A stretch of 64,000 nt of DNA from Orlajensenia sp001423545 (GTDB taxonomy: Bacteria; Actinomycetota; Actinomycetes; Actinomycetales; Microbacteriaceae), in NCBI GenBank assembly GCA_001423545.1, contig LMOK01000001.1:310001-374000 (forward strand), written 5' to 3'. The position numbers and the translations under genes were made by a program. The notes under the pieces are model-generated. The model had not been told where the DNA came from, did no database searches, and saw nothing but the letters and a program-made list of their open reading frames with translations. Of the stretch, positions 8,410 through 16,936 are shown piece by piece. How positions within the stretch are numbered: position 1 is the first letter of the stretch; every line of letters begins with the position of its first letter.

Positions 8410-9399
8410 CTAACCCTCGACGCCGTCCGCAGCGTACTGCTCGGCCCCGGCGGCAGCCCACTCGGCGATGACCCGGCGCGCCTCGGGCGGGGAGACGACG
8501 GTGATGATGCCCGCGTACCCGGCGACGATGCGCTTGAGGCCGTGGTGGTGGGCTACGCGCAGCGTCGTGCGCACGAGGCCGGGCGCGGAACCCGGTTCCT
8601 GGCCTTCCGGCCGGAAGTCGGCGAGCAGCGGGAGGGCATCGACGGGAACCTCGATGACGACTTCGAGGTCGTCGGGCGAGCCCTGGAAGATGTCGTCGGA
8701 CAGGGAGAAGTCATCGATCGTGCGGGTCGCGGGTTCGGAGAGCACCTCGACGGCGTCCATGCGGTCGAGCCTGAACGTGCGCAGGGCCTCGCGGGCGTGG
8801 TCCCAGGCGCGCAGGTACCAGTCGCGGTCGATCGACTCGAGGCGCAGAGGATCGACGACGCGCCGCTCGGCGTCTCCCCGCGAGGTGCGGTAGTCGAACG
8901 CCACCCTGGTGCCGGCCGACGCCGCGGAACGCAGCAGGGCGCGCGTGGCATCCGGAACCCCGGTCTCGACGCCCATCTCGGCCGGAGTCGCCGACGAGCC
9001 ACGGGCCAGCTTGGCCAGAAGCACGCTGATCGCGTCGCTGTCGGCGTTCTCGGGCAGCGCGGAGAGGTACTTGAGGCCCGCGATGAGGGCGGCCGCCTCG
9101 CGCGCCGAGAAACGGGGAGCCTCGTCGATGACGATGTTGCGCGTGAGGATGACGGTGCCCTCCTCGAGGGCGTCGTAGTCGATCTCGAACAGGTCGTTGT
9201 CGAGGTAGGCCTTGGACTCACCCGGAATGCCCGTCATCGGCAGCAGGGCGATGGTACGCCGAACCAGGTCGGGCGTGACGTCGAAGTGCTCGGCGACCTC
9301 GTCGACGGAGACGGCGCCGCGGTCGAGCAGGTAGGGGACGACAGACAGCATGAACAGGGTGCGGTCGGCTCCGAGGAGGGTGCGTCGGCGTTCAGCCAC
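8410..9399 (-). CDS. pafC: WYL-domain transcriptional regulator PafC
   Basis: 329 residues: an N-terminal winged helix-turn-helix (about 10-70), a WYL domain whose core motif is DRDWYLRAWDHAREALRTF, and a C-terminal WCX-like extension. PafC pairs with PafB as an activator of the LexA-independent mycobacterial DNA-damage response; WYL domains are thought to sense single-stranded nucleic acid. The GTG start at 9399 is preceded by AAGGAG and overlaps the pafB stop by 8 nt, so the partners are translationally coupled. The expected upstream neighbours pafA and pup are absent here. Confidence 0.92.
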   Translation of the reverse strand: MAERRRTLLGADRTLFMLSVVPYLLDRGAVSVDEVAEHFDVTPDLVRRTIALLPMTGIPGESKAYLDNDLFEIDYDALEEGTVILTRNIVIDEAPRFSAREAAALIAGLKYLSALPENADSDAISVLLAKLARGSSATPAEMGVETGVPDATRALLRSAASAGTRVAFDYRTSRGDAERRVVDPLRLESIDRDWYLRAWDHAREALRTFRLDRMDAVEVLSEPATRTIDDFSLSDDIFQGSPDDLEVVIEVPVDALPLLADFRPEGQEPGSAPGLVRTTLRVAHHHGLKRIVAGYAGIITVVSPPEARRVIAEWAAAGAEQYAADGVEG

Positions 9400-10420
9400 G
9401 ATCGGCTCCTTCCTGGCGCGGATCGCCCGAGGCATGCTGGGCGGCGACCTGCAGCAGGCGCCGATGCACCGCGGCCCGGAGCGCCGGCGGCTCGTGCACG
9501 AGCACTTCGGGGCCGTACCCGGCGAGTTCGTCGGCCAGGATGTCGAGGTCGGTGAAGTGCAGCACGACGCGAGCGCCGTCGTTCTCGACGGATGCGGCCC
9601 GGCGGCCGAGACGCATCGCGGCATCGGTCTCGGGCCTGGTCTCGATCACGGCCCGGTTGCGCAGCGACACCGCGGCGAGTTCGGCCTGGGACCGCTCGAC
9701 GGCTCCGGTGGTGTCGATCTCGGGGGCCGCGACGTCGGGACGCTGCACCACCGTCGCGACGATCCGTGACAGCAGGAAGGTGCGGGTGGCGCCGGCATCG
9801 ATGTCCTGTGCGTAGAGGTGCCAGCGCCCCTCGTGCTGCACCAGGGCGAGCGGGAGCACGGTCCGGCGACGCGGGGTCGACTCCCCCGGCTTCAGGTACG
9901 GGAATGACACGACGACCTTCGCGGTCTGCGCAGCCTGGAGCGGCGCGAACGCCGCCTCCCGCACCCTGATGCGCGGCGCGTACCCGACCAGCGGCTCGCT
10001 CGCCTCGATGCCGCGTGAGCTGAGCTTGAGCAGGGCGCGTCGGGAGTCGTCGGACAGGGACCCCTCGCGCCAGACGGCGGCGGCCAGGGCGAGCAGGCCG
10101 ATCTCCTGCGGGGAGAACTCGATGTCGCTGGGCAGGTCGTAGAGGCGCTTCGGGATGAGGTAGCGCAGAGCCGTGTTGTCGCCGGGCCGATCGGGCGAGT
10201 CGATGGTCTCCAGGGGGATGCCGAGCTCGCGCACGGCGTCCTTGTCGCGCTCGAACTTGCGCTCGAGGGCGGTGTTGTCTCCGCCGGCCCTGTAGTCCCG
10301 GCTGTAGCCCTGCACCGTCGAGAGGATGTCGGCCTTCGTCAGCCCGTTCTCGCTCGCCATGAGGGCGAGGGTGAGGCTGAAGAGCCGCTCTTCGACGGAG
10401 GTGGGAGGACTGGCAGGCAC
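9392..10420 (-). CDS. pafB: WYL-domain transcriptional regulator PafB
   Basis: 342 residues from the GTG at 10420. It has an N-terminal winged helix domain (residues 8-75, with an LTKADILSTVQGYSRDY segment), a WYL domain around LVQHEGRWHLYAQDIDAGATRTF, and a C-terminal WCX domain. The WYL core reads RWHLYAQD, with Trp, aromatic and Arg features kept. It forms a heterodimer with PafC to drive RecA-NDp-type promoters after DNA damage. In most actinobacteria it follows pafA; here the gene upstream is an FKBP lipoprotein. The start is slightly uncertain because the ribosome-binding site is weak (AAGATCGCAG region). Confidence 0.9.
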   Translation of the reverse strand: MPASPPTSVEERLFSLTLALMASENGLTKADILSTVQGYSRDYRAGGDNTALERKFERDKDAVRELGIPLETIDSPDRPGDNTALRYLIPKRLYDLPSDIEFSPQEIGLLALAAAVWREGSLSDDSRRALLKLSSRGIEASEPLVGYAPRIRVREAAFAPLQAAQTAKVVVSFPYLKPGESTPRRRTVLPLALVQHEGRWHLYAQDIDAGATRTFLLSRIVATVVQRPDVAAPEIDTTGAVERSQAELAAVSLRNRAVIETRPETDAAMRLGRRAASVENDGARVVLHFTDLDILADELAGYGPEVLVHEPPALRAAVHRRLLQVAAQHASGDPRQEGADRG

Positions 10421-10459
10421 GTCTGCGATCTTACTGTTCCGCGTGTGCCGGCGAAGCGA

Positions 10460-10493
10460 GACGGGGCCGGATGCTGCTGCATCCGACCCCGTC
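10460..10493. terminator. Strong hairpin between FKBP gene and pafB
   Basis: Arms 10460-10474 and 10479-10493 form a 15-bp stem with one mismatch and a TGCT loop. It lies just downstream of the FKBP stop on the minus strand and separates that gene from pafB. No clear U-tract follows. The stem contains the over-represented GGATGC/GCATCC core. Confidence 0.6.
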
Positions 10494-10511
10494 TCCCCGC
10501 TACGCGTGCTG

Positions 10512-11486
10512 CTAGCCGATGCCGAGGACGTCGACCACGAACACGAGCGTCGAGTTCGCGGGGATGGTGTCCTGGGCGGTGTCGCCGTAGCCCTTGTCCG
10601 GCGGGATGACGGCGATGAACTGCGAGCCCACGGTCTGGCCGACGAGGGCATCGGCGAAGCCCTCGATCACGCCGCCGTCGACTCCGGATGCCGCCGTGAA
10701 GGTCGCGGGGGCGCCGCGCTCCCAGCTGGAGTCGAAGACTGTGCTGGGCTTGGTGCCGTCCCAGATGACGCCGGTGTAATGCACGGTGACGCTGTCGCCC
10801 TGGGCGATGGCGTCGCCGGTGCCCTTCTTGAGCACGGCGACCTTCAGGTCCTTCGGAGGAGCATCCGACCCGATGGTGATTCCGGGGGCGCCGTTCTCGG
10901 CCAGCACGACCGACGGGAATCCGTTCTGCGGCGTCTGCTCGGCACCGTTCGCACGGGTGAGGTAGGTCTTGTCCACGTCGATGACGAAGACCAGGTTGTC
11001 CTTCGGGCCGACCTTGATGCTGGCGTTGCCCGCTTCGCCGAAGGCGTCCTTCGGCGGCACGACGACGGCGATGCGCGAATCCTCCGTTGCGCACAGCAGG
11101 CCCTTGCGGAGTCCCTCCTGCACCTGGTCCTTGGCGACCACGAGCGAGAGCGGCGTGGTGTCGTCGGCGCCGTACTTCGTCTTCTCGATGAGCTCACCGG
11201 TGGTGCCGTTGTAGACGGACATCTCGATGGTCACCTTCTGGCCGGCGATGATGCCTGCTCCGGTGCCCGCGGTGATGACGCTGGACTGAGTGCCACTGGC
11301 CTTCAGCGGGGTCGGGAAGTCGACGGTGGGGGCCGATCCGAACTCCCCCGTTGCCGTGACGAGCTTCGACGCGTCACCCGACGGGGCGCCACCGGTGCAG
11401 TCGGCCGCGGACGGGGTGGATGAGCAGGCGGTCAGTGCGACCGCGATCAGGCCGGCGGCCGCGATGAGCGCGGGAAGCTTGCGCAC
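10512..11486 (-). CDS. FKBP-type peptidyl-prolyl isomerase lipoprotein
   Basis: 324 residues. It has a lipoprotein signal peptide with lipobox LTAC (Cys21), so it is anchored on the outside of the membrane. Two FKBP-like domains follow: a degenerate one (about 70-190, with VTIEMSVYNGTTGELIEK) and a canonical C-terminal one (about 215-324) with DSVTVHYTGVIWDG, a GVIEGFADALVGQ segment and IPPDKGYGD. It likely assists folding of exported proteins by cis/trans proline isomerisation. An FKBP gene beside pafBC is a common neighbour in Pup loci. The start is GTG with GAGGA upstream. The first domain has lost several aromatic pocket residues and may be only a substrate-binding module. Confidence 0.92.
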   Translation of the reverse strand: MRKLPALIAAAGLIAVALTACSSTPSAADCTGGAPSGDASKLVTATGEFGSAPTVDFPTPLKASGTQSSVITAGTGAGIIAGQKVTIEMSVYNGTTGELIEKTKYGADDTTPLSLVVAKDQVQEGLRKGLLCATEDSRIAVVVPPKDAFGEAGNASIKVGPKDNLVFVIDVDKTYLTRANGAEQTPQNGFPSVVLAENGAPGITIGSDAPPKDLKVAVLKKGTGDAIAQGDSVTVHYTGVIWDGTKPSTVFDSSWERGAPATFTAASGVDGGVIEGFADALVGQTVGSQFIAVIPPDKGYGDTAQDTIPANSTLVFVVDVLGIG

Positions 11487-11573
11487 GGGTCCTCGTTTCG
11501 ATGCTGAGTTCTGGGGAATGTGGGGAGTGCGGTGACGGATGCCGACGGCTGCCGTCGTGCCCGAACAGTGATC

Positions 11574-12578
11574 TTAGTCGGCCTCGAGGTCGCGGGCCTT
11601 CGAGGCCGCTGCACCGGCTCCAGCGGCCCGTACGCGCTTGCGCATGCTCTTGGGGCTGACGGTGCGCTCGCCGAGGGCTCCCGGAGTCCAGAGCTCGACG
11701 TCCTCGTCGCTGAAGTCGGTCTTCGACGGGCGACGCTTGAGCTCGGGCAGGACGGTGTCGGGGGCGAGGCGTCGTGCGGTGAGCAGGAAGCCGGTGTGAC
11801 CGATCATGCGGTGGTCGGGACGCACCGCCAGTCCCTCGACGTGCCAGCCGCGCACCATCGTCTCGCTGGACTGCGGGTTGGTGTACTCGCCGGTGGCGCG
11901 GATCGCCTCCGCCACACGCGAGAGCTGGGTGACGGTGGCGACGTAGCAGAGCAGCACGCCGCCGGGCTTCAGCGCGTCGGACACGGCCGGCAGGCACTCC
12001 CAGGGAGCGAGCATGTCGAGCACGACCCTGTCGGCGCCGTCCGTCTCCACCTGCCGCGGGAGCTCCTCGGCGAGATCACCCAGGGTGATCGACCAGTTCT
12101 CGGGCTCGTAGCCGAGGAAGGTCTCGGCGTTGCCGCGAGCGACGTCGGCGAACTCCTCGCGGCGTTCGAAGGAGGCGAGTCGGCCTGCCGGGCCGATCGC
12201 ACGCAGCAGCCAGAGCGAGAGCGCGCCGGAGCCGACGCCGGCCTCGACCACCGTCGCCCCGGGGAAGATGTCGGCCAGCGCGAGGATCTGCGCTGCGTCC
12301 TTGGGGTAGATGATCGCCGCGCCGCGAGGCATCGACATGACGAAGTCGGCCAGCAGCGGACGGAGTGCGAGGTGCTCGACGCCGGCGTTGTTGGTGACGA
12401 CGGACGCGTCGGGCAGGCCAATGATGTCGTCGTGCGGCAGGATGCCGCGGTGCGAGTGGAAGTCCTTGCCCGACTCGAGCGTGATGGTGTTCATCTTGCC
12501 CTTGGGGCCCGTGAGCTGCACGCGATCGCCGATGCGGAACGGCCCGCTGTTGGCCGGGCGGTGGTCTTCTGCGGTCAT
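11574..12578 (-). CDS. trmI: tRNA (adenine-N1)-methyltransferase TrmI
   Basis: 334 residues. The N-terminal small beta domain (residues 10-60) is followed by a Rossmann-type SAM-binding domain with EAGVGSGALSLWLL as motif I and an acidic LASFERREEF as the next motif. This is the family making m1A58 in the T-loop of tRNAs (GCD14/TrmI). A basic C-terminal tail extends beyond the usual end. It overlaps the upstream HAD phosphatase gene by ATGA (12575-12578), so they are co-translated. In many actinobacteria trmI is followed by arc, dop, pup and pafA; here it is followed directly by the FKBP gene. Confidence 0.93.
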   Translation of the reverse strand: MTAEDHRPANSGPFRIGDRVQLTGPKGKMNTITLESGKDFHSHRGILPHDDIIGLPDASVVTNNAGVEHLALRPLLADFVMSMPRGAAIIYPKDAAQILALADIFPGATVVEAGVGSGALSLWLLRAIGPAGRLASFERREEFADVARGNAETFLGYEPENWSITLGDLAEELPRQVETDGADRVVLDMLAPWECLPAVSDALKPGGVLLCYVATVTQLSRVAEAIRATGEYTNPQSSETMVRGWHVEGLAVRPDHRMIGHTGFLLTARRLAPDTVLPELKRRPSKTDFSDEDVELWTPGALGERTVSPKSMRKRVRAAGAGAAASKARDLEAD

Positions 12579-13303
12579 CGGGCGATGCCTTCCGCTGATG
12601 CGGCGTCGCGGTCGACGCCGGGGTGGGCACTGCGGTCAGAGGCACTGCGGTCATGCACGGCGAAGAGATCGGCCATGGTGCGTCCCTCGAGCGTCGGCCA
12701 GAGCACGTCGGCGGCGGATGCCGCGAGGGGAACCATGTGGGGCACACCGAGGGTGCTGCATCCTGCAGCACGAGCCGACGCGAGCCCGGGCACGGAGTCC
12801 TCGATCGCGAGACAGGCGGATGCCGCCACGCCGAGCTGCTCGGCGGCGGCGAGGTAGGCATCCGGGAACGGCTTGGGGTTCTCGACGGAATCGCCCGTCA
12901 CGATCACGTCGAAGGCCGGGAAGCCGATGAGCGCGGCCACTTGGTCGGCCATCCGCTTCACGGACATGGTGACGAGCGCGGTCCTCACGCCGTTCTCACG
13001 CAGTTCGGCGAGCAGTTCGCGGGCACCGGGGCGCCACGGCACCCCGTCGGTCTCCAACTGCTGCTGCACGCTGTTCGTGAGGTAGTCGACGATGGCGTCA
13101 GCGTCGAGGTCGGCGCCGGCCTCCTGGAAGATGCGGGCCGACTCCCAGAGTCCGAGGCCCACGACGCCGAGGGCGTCCTCGTGGGTCCAGACACCGCCGA
13201 ACGACTCGATGAGCTCGGTCTCGGCACGCATCCAGTACGGTTCGGTGTCGACGAGGGTGCCGTCCATATCCCAGAGGACGGCTGCCGGAGTGTCTGTGGT
13301 CAC
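12575..13303 (-). CDS. HAD-superfamily phosphatase (subfamily IA)
   Basis: About 242 residues from GTG 13303. HAD motif I is LWDMDGTLVD (nucleophile Asp and general acid Asp), motif II is ALVTMSVKR, motif III Lys lies in VENPKPFPDAY, and motif IV is IEDSVPGLASARAAG. The helical cap between motifs I and II is of the C1 type, as in beta-phosphoglucomutase and phosphoglycolate phosphatase relatives. Substrate cannot be deduced. The gene precedes and overlaps trmI, and it diverges from the PAC2 gene with about 80 nt between them. The start is uncertain because the ribosome-binding site is weak. Confidence 0.88.
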   Translation of the reverse strand: MTTDTPAAVLWDMDGTLVDTEPYWMRAETELIESFGGVWTHEDALGVVGLGLWESARIFQEAGADLDADAIVDYLTNSVQQQLETDGVPWRPGARELLAELRENGVRTALVTMSVKRMADQVAALIGFPAFDVIVTGDSVENPKPFPDAYLAAAEQLGVAASACLAIEDSVPGLASARAAGCSTLGVPHMVPLAASAADVLWPTLEGRTMADLFAVHDRSASDRSAHPGVDRDAASAEGIAR

Positions 13304-13382
13304 AACGGTCAAGTCTACTTTGCGCGTCCTATCCTTGAGATCAGGGCCGGACGGGCCCCGGACGGAATCGAGGTCGCCCCCG

Positions 13383-14306
13383 GTGGCAGAACGCAACGGC
13401 ATCCTGAACGGTCGCATCCTGGTCGTCGCCTTCGAGGGCTGGAACGACGCCGGCGAAGCGGCATCCGGAGCCGTGCGCTCCCTCAAGGACGAGCTCGAGC
13501 TCGTCGAGATCTTCACCGTCGACCCCGAGCTGTACTTCGACTACCAGTTCAACCGGCCGATGGTGGCGACGGACGAGGACGGCCAGCGCACTCTCACCTG
13601 GCCGAGCGCCGACCTGTACGGGCCGGCGAAGCCCGAGGCCGAGGTCGCCTCGTTGGCTGCGGATGCCGACCTGCAGGTGAGCGGTGCGAACACGGGGAAC
13701 ATCTACCTGTTGCTGGGAACCGAACCATCGCGCAGCTGGAAGAGCTTCGCAGCCGAGGTCATCGACGCGGCCCTCGCCGCCGACATCGGCGGCATCGTGT
13801 TCCTCGGCGCCATGCTCGCCGACGTTCCGCACACCCGCCCCATCTCCCTGATGTCGGCCAGCGACAACGCCGACATGCGTGCGGCCCTGCACCTGGAACG
13901 CTCGACGTACGAGGGTCCCGTCGGCATCCTGAGCGTGCTGGCGGATGCCGCCGAGAAGGTGGACATCCCGACCCTCACGATCTGGGCGTCCGTGCCGCAC
14001 TACGTGCACAACGCGCCGTCGCCGAAGGCCATGCTGGCGCTCATCGACAGACTCGAAGAGGTCATCGACGTGACCATCCCCCGCGGCGACCTGGTGAGCG
14101 AGGCCGCGGCCTGGGAGGCCGGCATCGACGCCCTCGCGGCCGACGACGAGGACATGGCCGCGTACATCGTGCAGCTCGAGCAGGCGCGCGACACCGTCGA
14201 CTCCCCCGAGGCGAGCGGCGAGGCCATCGCCCAGGAGTTCGAGAAGTACCTGCGCAAGCGCGGCGACCGCCCCGACGGCCGCAACGACGACCCGCGGCGG
14301 CACTGA
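13383..14306 (+). CDS. PAC2 family protein
   Basis: 307 residues from GTG 13383. It has the PAC2 (proteasome assembly chaperone 2-like) fold: an N-terminal ILVVAFEGWNDAGEAASGAV motif, FDYQFNRPMV, an ATP-grasp-free Rossmann-like core, and a GPVGILSVLADAAEKVDIP segment. Actinobacterial PAC2 proteins are conserved and widespread but their role is not established; despite the name they also occur without a proteasome. Divergent from the HAD-trmI operon. The acidic, charged C-terminus is probably flexible. The ribosome-binding site is poor, and TATCCT at 13330-13335 is a possible -10 box. Confidence 0.88.
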   Translation: MAERNGILNGRILVVAFEGWNDAGEAASGAVRSLKDELELVEIFTVDPELYFDYQFNRPMVATDEDGQRTLTWPSADLYGPAKPEAEVASLAADADLQVSGANTGNIYLLLGTEPSRSWKSFAAEVIDAALAADIGGIVFLGAMLADVPHTRPISLMSASDNADMRAALHLERSTYEGPVGILSVLADAAEKVDIPTLTIWASVPHYVHNAPSPKAMLALIDRLEEVIDVTIPRGDLVSEAAAWEAGIDALAADDEDMAAYIVQLEQARDTVDSPEASGEAIAQEFEKYLRKRGDRPDGRNDDPRRH

Positions 14307-14313
14307 CGCGAAT

Positions 14314-14400
14314 CCGCTCGCTGAGGCCCGGACGGAGTCCGCGGCCGAAGCGCGCATCGGGCGGTCGCTCCGCTCGCCCGCGGCGATCGGGTCGGTGCCG
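14314..14400. repeat. Dispersed palindromic intergenic repeat, copy 1
   Basis: Bases 14314-14354 are a 41-bp exact reverse-complement match to 62916-62956. The adjoining 14355-14400 contains further short inverted repeats (for example GGGCG ... CGCCC). It lies between the convergent PAC2 and uppP genes, which suggests a terminator-like role. A related, diverged copy is at 44882-44969. Confidence 0.85.
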
Positions 14401-14410
14401 GCGGCGGAGA

Positions 14411-15265
14411 CTACGGAACGAGCACGCCCGTCGCGAGCATGATCATCAGGGCGACGCCGAGCACCAGGCGGTAGATCACGAACGGCAGGAAGCTGCGGCG
14501 CGAGATGTAGCTCATGAAGAACGCGATCACGACGAGCCCCACGGCGAAGGCGACGACTGTCGCCGCCAGCGTCTCGAACGGCCCGAAGACCTCGGGCGTG
14601 CAGTTCGTCGCGGCCTCGAGGCACGGGTCGGCGATCGACTTGTAGACCTGGTAGAAGCCACTGCCCAGAACGGCGGGAATCGCCAGCAGGAACGCGTAGC
14701 GCGCGGCCGCCTTGCGCTCGTAGCCGAGGAACAGGCCCATCGTGATGGTGCCGCCCGACCGTGAGACGCCGGGGATGAGTGCGAGCGCCTGAGCGAGGCC
14801 GTAGAGGATTCCGTGCGGGTACGTGAGGTCCTTGAGGCGCCGGCGCTTGGCTCCCACGGCATCCGCGATGCCCAGGAGGATGCCGAAGACGATCAGCATG
14901 ATCGCCGTGATCCACAGGTTGCGGAGCACGGTTTCGATCTGGTCCTGGAACAGCAGGCCGAGGACGACGATCGGGATGGAGCCGATGATGATCAGCCAGC
15001 CCATCCGGGCGTCGGGATCGTTGCGCGGTGCCTTGCCGACCAGCGACTTGGCCCACTGCGCGATGATGCGCACGATGTCGCGCCAGAAGAAGATGATGAC
15101 GGCGAGCTCGGTGCCGATCTGCGTGATGGCGGTGAAGCGGGCTCCCGGGTCATCGCCTGTTCCGAGGAACTGACCGACGATCAGCAGGTGGGCACTCGAG
15201 GAGATCGGGAGGAATTCCGTCAGTCCCTGGACGAGTCCGAGGATGATCGCGTTGATGAGATCCAA
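14411..15265 (-). CDS. uppP: Undecaprenyl-diphosphate phosphatase UppP/BacA
   Basis: 284 residues with about eight hydrophobic segments. The catalytic motifs are clear: the N-terminal GLTEFLPISSSAH motif holds Glu17, and the second motif PGVSRSGGT lies near residue 170. It dephosphorylates undecaprenyl pyrophosphate to recycle the peptidoglycan lipid carrier. Translation starts with TTG, preceded by GAGAG about 7 nt upstream; no ATG or GTG fits the conserved N terminus. The gene starts 16 nt after the stop of the M20 peptidase, so the two form an operon. Confidence 0.95.
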   Translation of the reverse strand: MDLINAIILGLVQGLTEFLPISSSAHLLIVGQFLGTGDDPGARFTAITQIGTELAVIIFFWRDIVRIIAQWAKSLVGKAPRNDPDARMGWLIIIGSIPIVVLGLLFQDQIETVLRNLWITAIMLIVFGILLGIADAVGAKRRRLKDLTYPHGILYGLAQALALIPGVSRSGGTITMGLFLGYERKAAARYAFLLAIPAVLGSGFYQVYKSIADPCLEAATNCTPEVFGPFETLAATVVAFAVGLVVIAFFMSYISRRSFLPFVIYRLVLGVALMIMLATGVLVP

Positions 15266-15281
15266 TGGGCTGCTCTCTGGT

Positions 15282-16619
15282 TCAGTAGCTCAACAGAAGG
15301 TCGCGGAGAACCGCTCTACCGAAGACTAATGCGTCGAGCGGCACCCGCTCGTCGACCCCGTGGAACATCGCCGGGAAGTCGAGCTCGGCCGGCAGGCGCA
15401 GGGGGGCGAACCCGTAGCCGCGGATGCCGAGCTTCGACAGCGCCTTGTTGTCGGTGCCGCCCGAGAGGAGGTACGGCAGCACCACGGCCTCCGGATCGTG
15501 TTCGGAGATCAGGGCGGCGACCGTGTCGACGAGCGCGCCGCTGAACGGATTCTCCAGCCCGACGTCGCGGTGGGTCACCACGATCTCGATGTCGTCGCCG
15601 ATGATCGCGCGGATGGTGGCGAGCACCTCGTCCTCGTCACCGGGGAGGGTGCGGATGTCGATCGCGGCCTCGGCCCTGTCGGGGATGACGTTGTGCTTGT
15701 AGCCGGCGTTCAGCATGGTCGGGTTCGACGTCGTGCGCAGGGTCGCCTGGATGAATCCCGACGCCGATCCCGTGGCCAGGGCGAGGCCGTCGGGGCCGAG
15801 GTCGGTCGGCTCGACCTCGAGGATGCGGGCCACTTCGGCGAGCAGCTGCTCGGTGGTGTCGGTGAGGCGGATGGGCCACTCGAGACGGCCGATGGCCGCC
15901 ACGGCCTCAGCGACCCGCGTGACGGCGTTCTGCGCCACCAGGCGCGACCCGTGCGCCGCGGGGCCGCGGGCGATGAGCTTGATCCACATCAGCGCCTTCT
16001 CGCCCGTCTGCAGCAGGTAGGCACGCTGGTCCCCCACCATGGTCGAGTAGCCGCCGACCTCGCTGATGGCCTCCCCTGCGCCCTCGAACAGCTCGGGGTG
16101 ATTGTCGACGAGCCAGTGCGCTCCGTAGACGCCGCCGTTCTCCTCGTCGGCGAAGAAGGCGACGATGGTGTCGCGCTCCGGCTTCTCGCCGGCCGTCAGG
16201 ATGTCGTCGAGGGCGCCGAGGATCATGGCGTCCATGTCCTTCATGTCGACGGCACCGCGACCCCAGAGCATGCCGTCCTTGATGACGCCGCCGAAGGGGT
16301 CGACGCTCCAGTTCTCGGGGTCGGCCGGAACCACGTCGAGGTGGCCGTGCAGCACCAGCGCCGGCTTCGAGCGATCACGTCCCTCGACCCGGGCGATCAC
16401 GCTCGCGCGACCCGGCGCCGACTCGAACGTCACGGGCTCGAGGCCGAGGCGCTCGAGGTACGCGGAGACGTAGGCGGCGGCATCCGCCTCCCCGTTCGAC
16501 CGGCCCTCCCCGTAGTTCGTGGTGTCGAACCGGATGAGGTCGCGCGCGATGGCCGCCGTACTCTCGAGCTCCTCGGGCGTGTCGTCGTGCGAGCGCGTTG
16601 CGGAGGATGTTTCAGGCAT
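15282..16619 (-). CDS. M20 family metallopeptidase
   Basis: 445 residues from ATG 16619. M20 motifs are present: LHGHLDVVP (His and Asp metal ligands), WGRGAVDMKDMDAM (bridging Asp), FFADEENGGVYG (catalytic and ligand Glu), and FHGVDERVPLDAL near the end (His ligand). The middle lid domain (about residues 210-340) includes GPAAHGSR. The family includes ArgE/DapE/CPG2-type amidohydrolases that cut N-acylamino acids or dipeptides. The substrate cannot be set from sequence alone. The gene precedes uppP in the same direction. An upstream GTG (about 16628) is an alternative start. Confidence 0.88.
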   Translation of the reverse strand: MPETSSATRSHDDTPEELESTAAIARDLIRFDTTNYGEGRSNGEADAAAYVSAYLERLGLEPVTFESAPGRASVIARVEGRDRSKPALVLHGHLDVVPADPENWSVDPFGGVIKDGMLWGRGAVDMKDMDAMILGALDDILTAGEKPERDTIVAFFADEENGGVYGAHWLVDNHPELFEGAGEAISEVGGYSTMVGDQRAYLLQTGEKALMWIKLIARGPAAHGSRLVAQNAVTRVAEAVAAIGRLEWPIRLTDTTEQLLAEVARILEVEPTDLGPDGLALATGSASGFIQATLRTTSNPTMLNAGYKHNVIPDRAEAAIDIRTLPGDEDEVLATIRAIIGDDIEIVVTHRDVGLENPFSGALVDTVAALISEHDPEAVVLPYLLSGGTDNKALSKLGIRGYGFAPLRLPAELDFPAMFHGVDERVPLDALVFGRAVLRDLLLSY

Positions 16620-16731
16620 GCCGGTCACGTTACCTTGCCCCTCCGCCGTGGTCACCACGTGTAAAAACACCCTCTCGAATCGTGCTAATGTCTTACCTCG
16701 GGCCGGGGAAACCATGGCTCGCAAACAACAC

Positions 16732-16815
16732 GCGCGGATGGCGGAATTGGTAGACGCGCTAGCTTGAGGTGCTAGTGCCCGAAAGGGCGTGGGGGTTCAA
16801 GTCCCCCTTCGCGCA
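16732..16815 (+). tRNA. tRNA-Leu (anticodon GAG)
   Basis: A class II tRNA of 84 nt. The acceptor stem pairs 16732-16738 with 16808-16814, the anticodon stem CTAGC/GCTAG carries the loop TTGAGGT, so the anticodon is GAG. A long variable arm (TGCCCGAAAGGGCG) identifies it as leucine, and the T arm GGGGGTTCAAGTCCCC is standard. The 3' CCA is not encoded. A terminator hairpin follows 17 nt later. Confidence 0.96.
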
Positions 16816-16832
16816 CACTGTGTTGAGACAGT

Positions 16833-16865
16833 GAAGGCCCCGGTCGATGACCGGGGCCTTCGTCG
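16833..16865 (+). terminator. Rho-independent terminator after tRNA-Leu
   Basis: A perfect 13-bp GC-rich stem (16833-16845 with 16849-16861) with a 3-nt loop, followed by GTCGTTTCC. It terminates the tRNA transcript and may also serve the convergent SRAP gene. Confidence 0.85.
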
Positions 16866-16936
16866 TTTCCGGAGGAAATGTTTCCTCCGGTTTCAGGCCG
16901 CTCTCCCCGATCCTCCGAGGCGTCAGCGCCCCGCGC

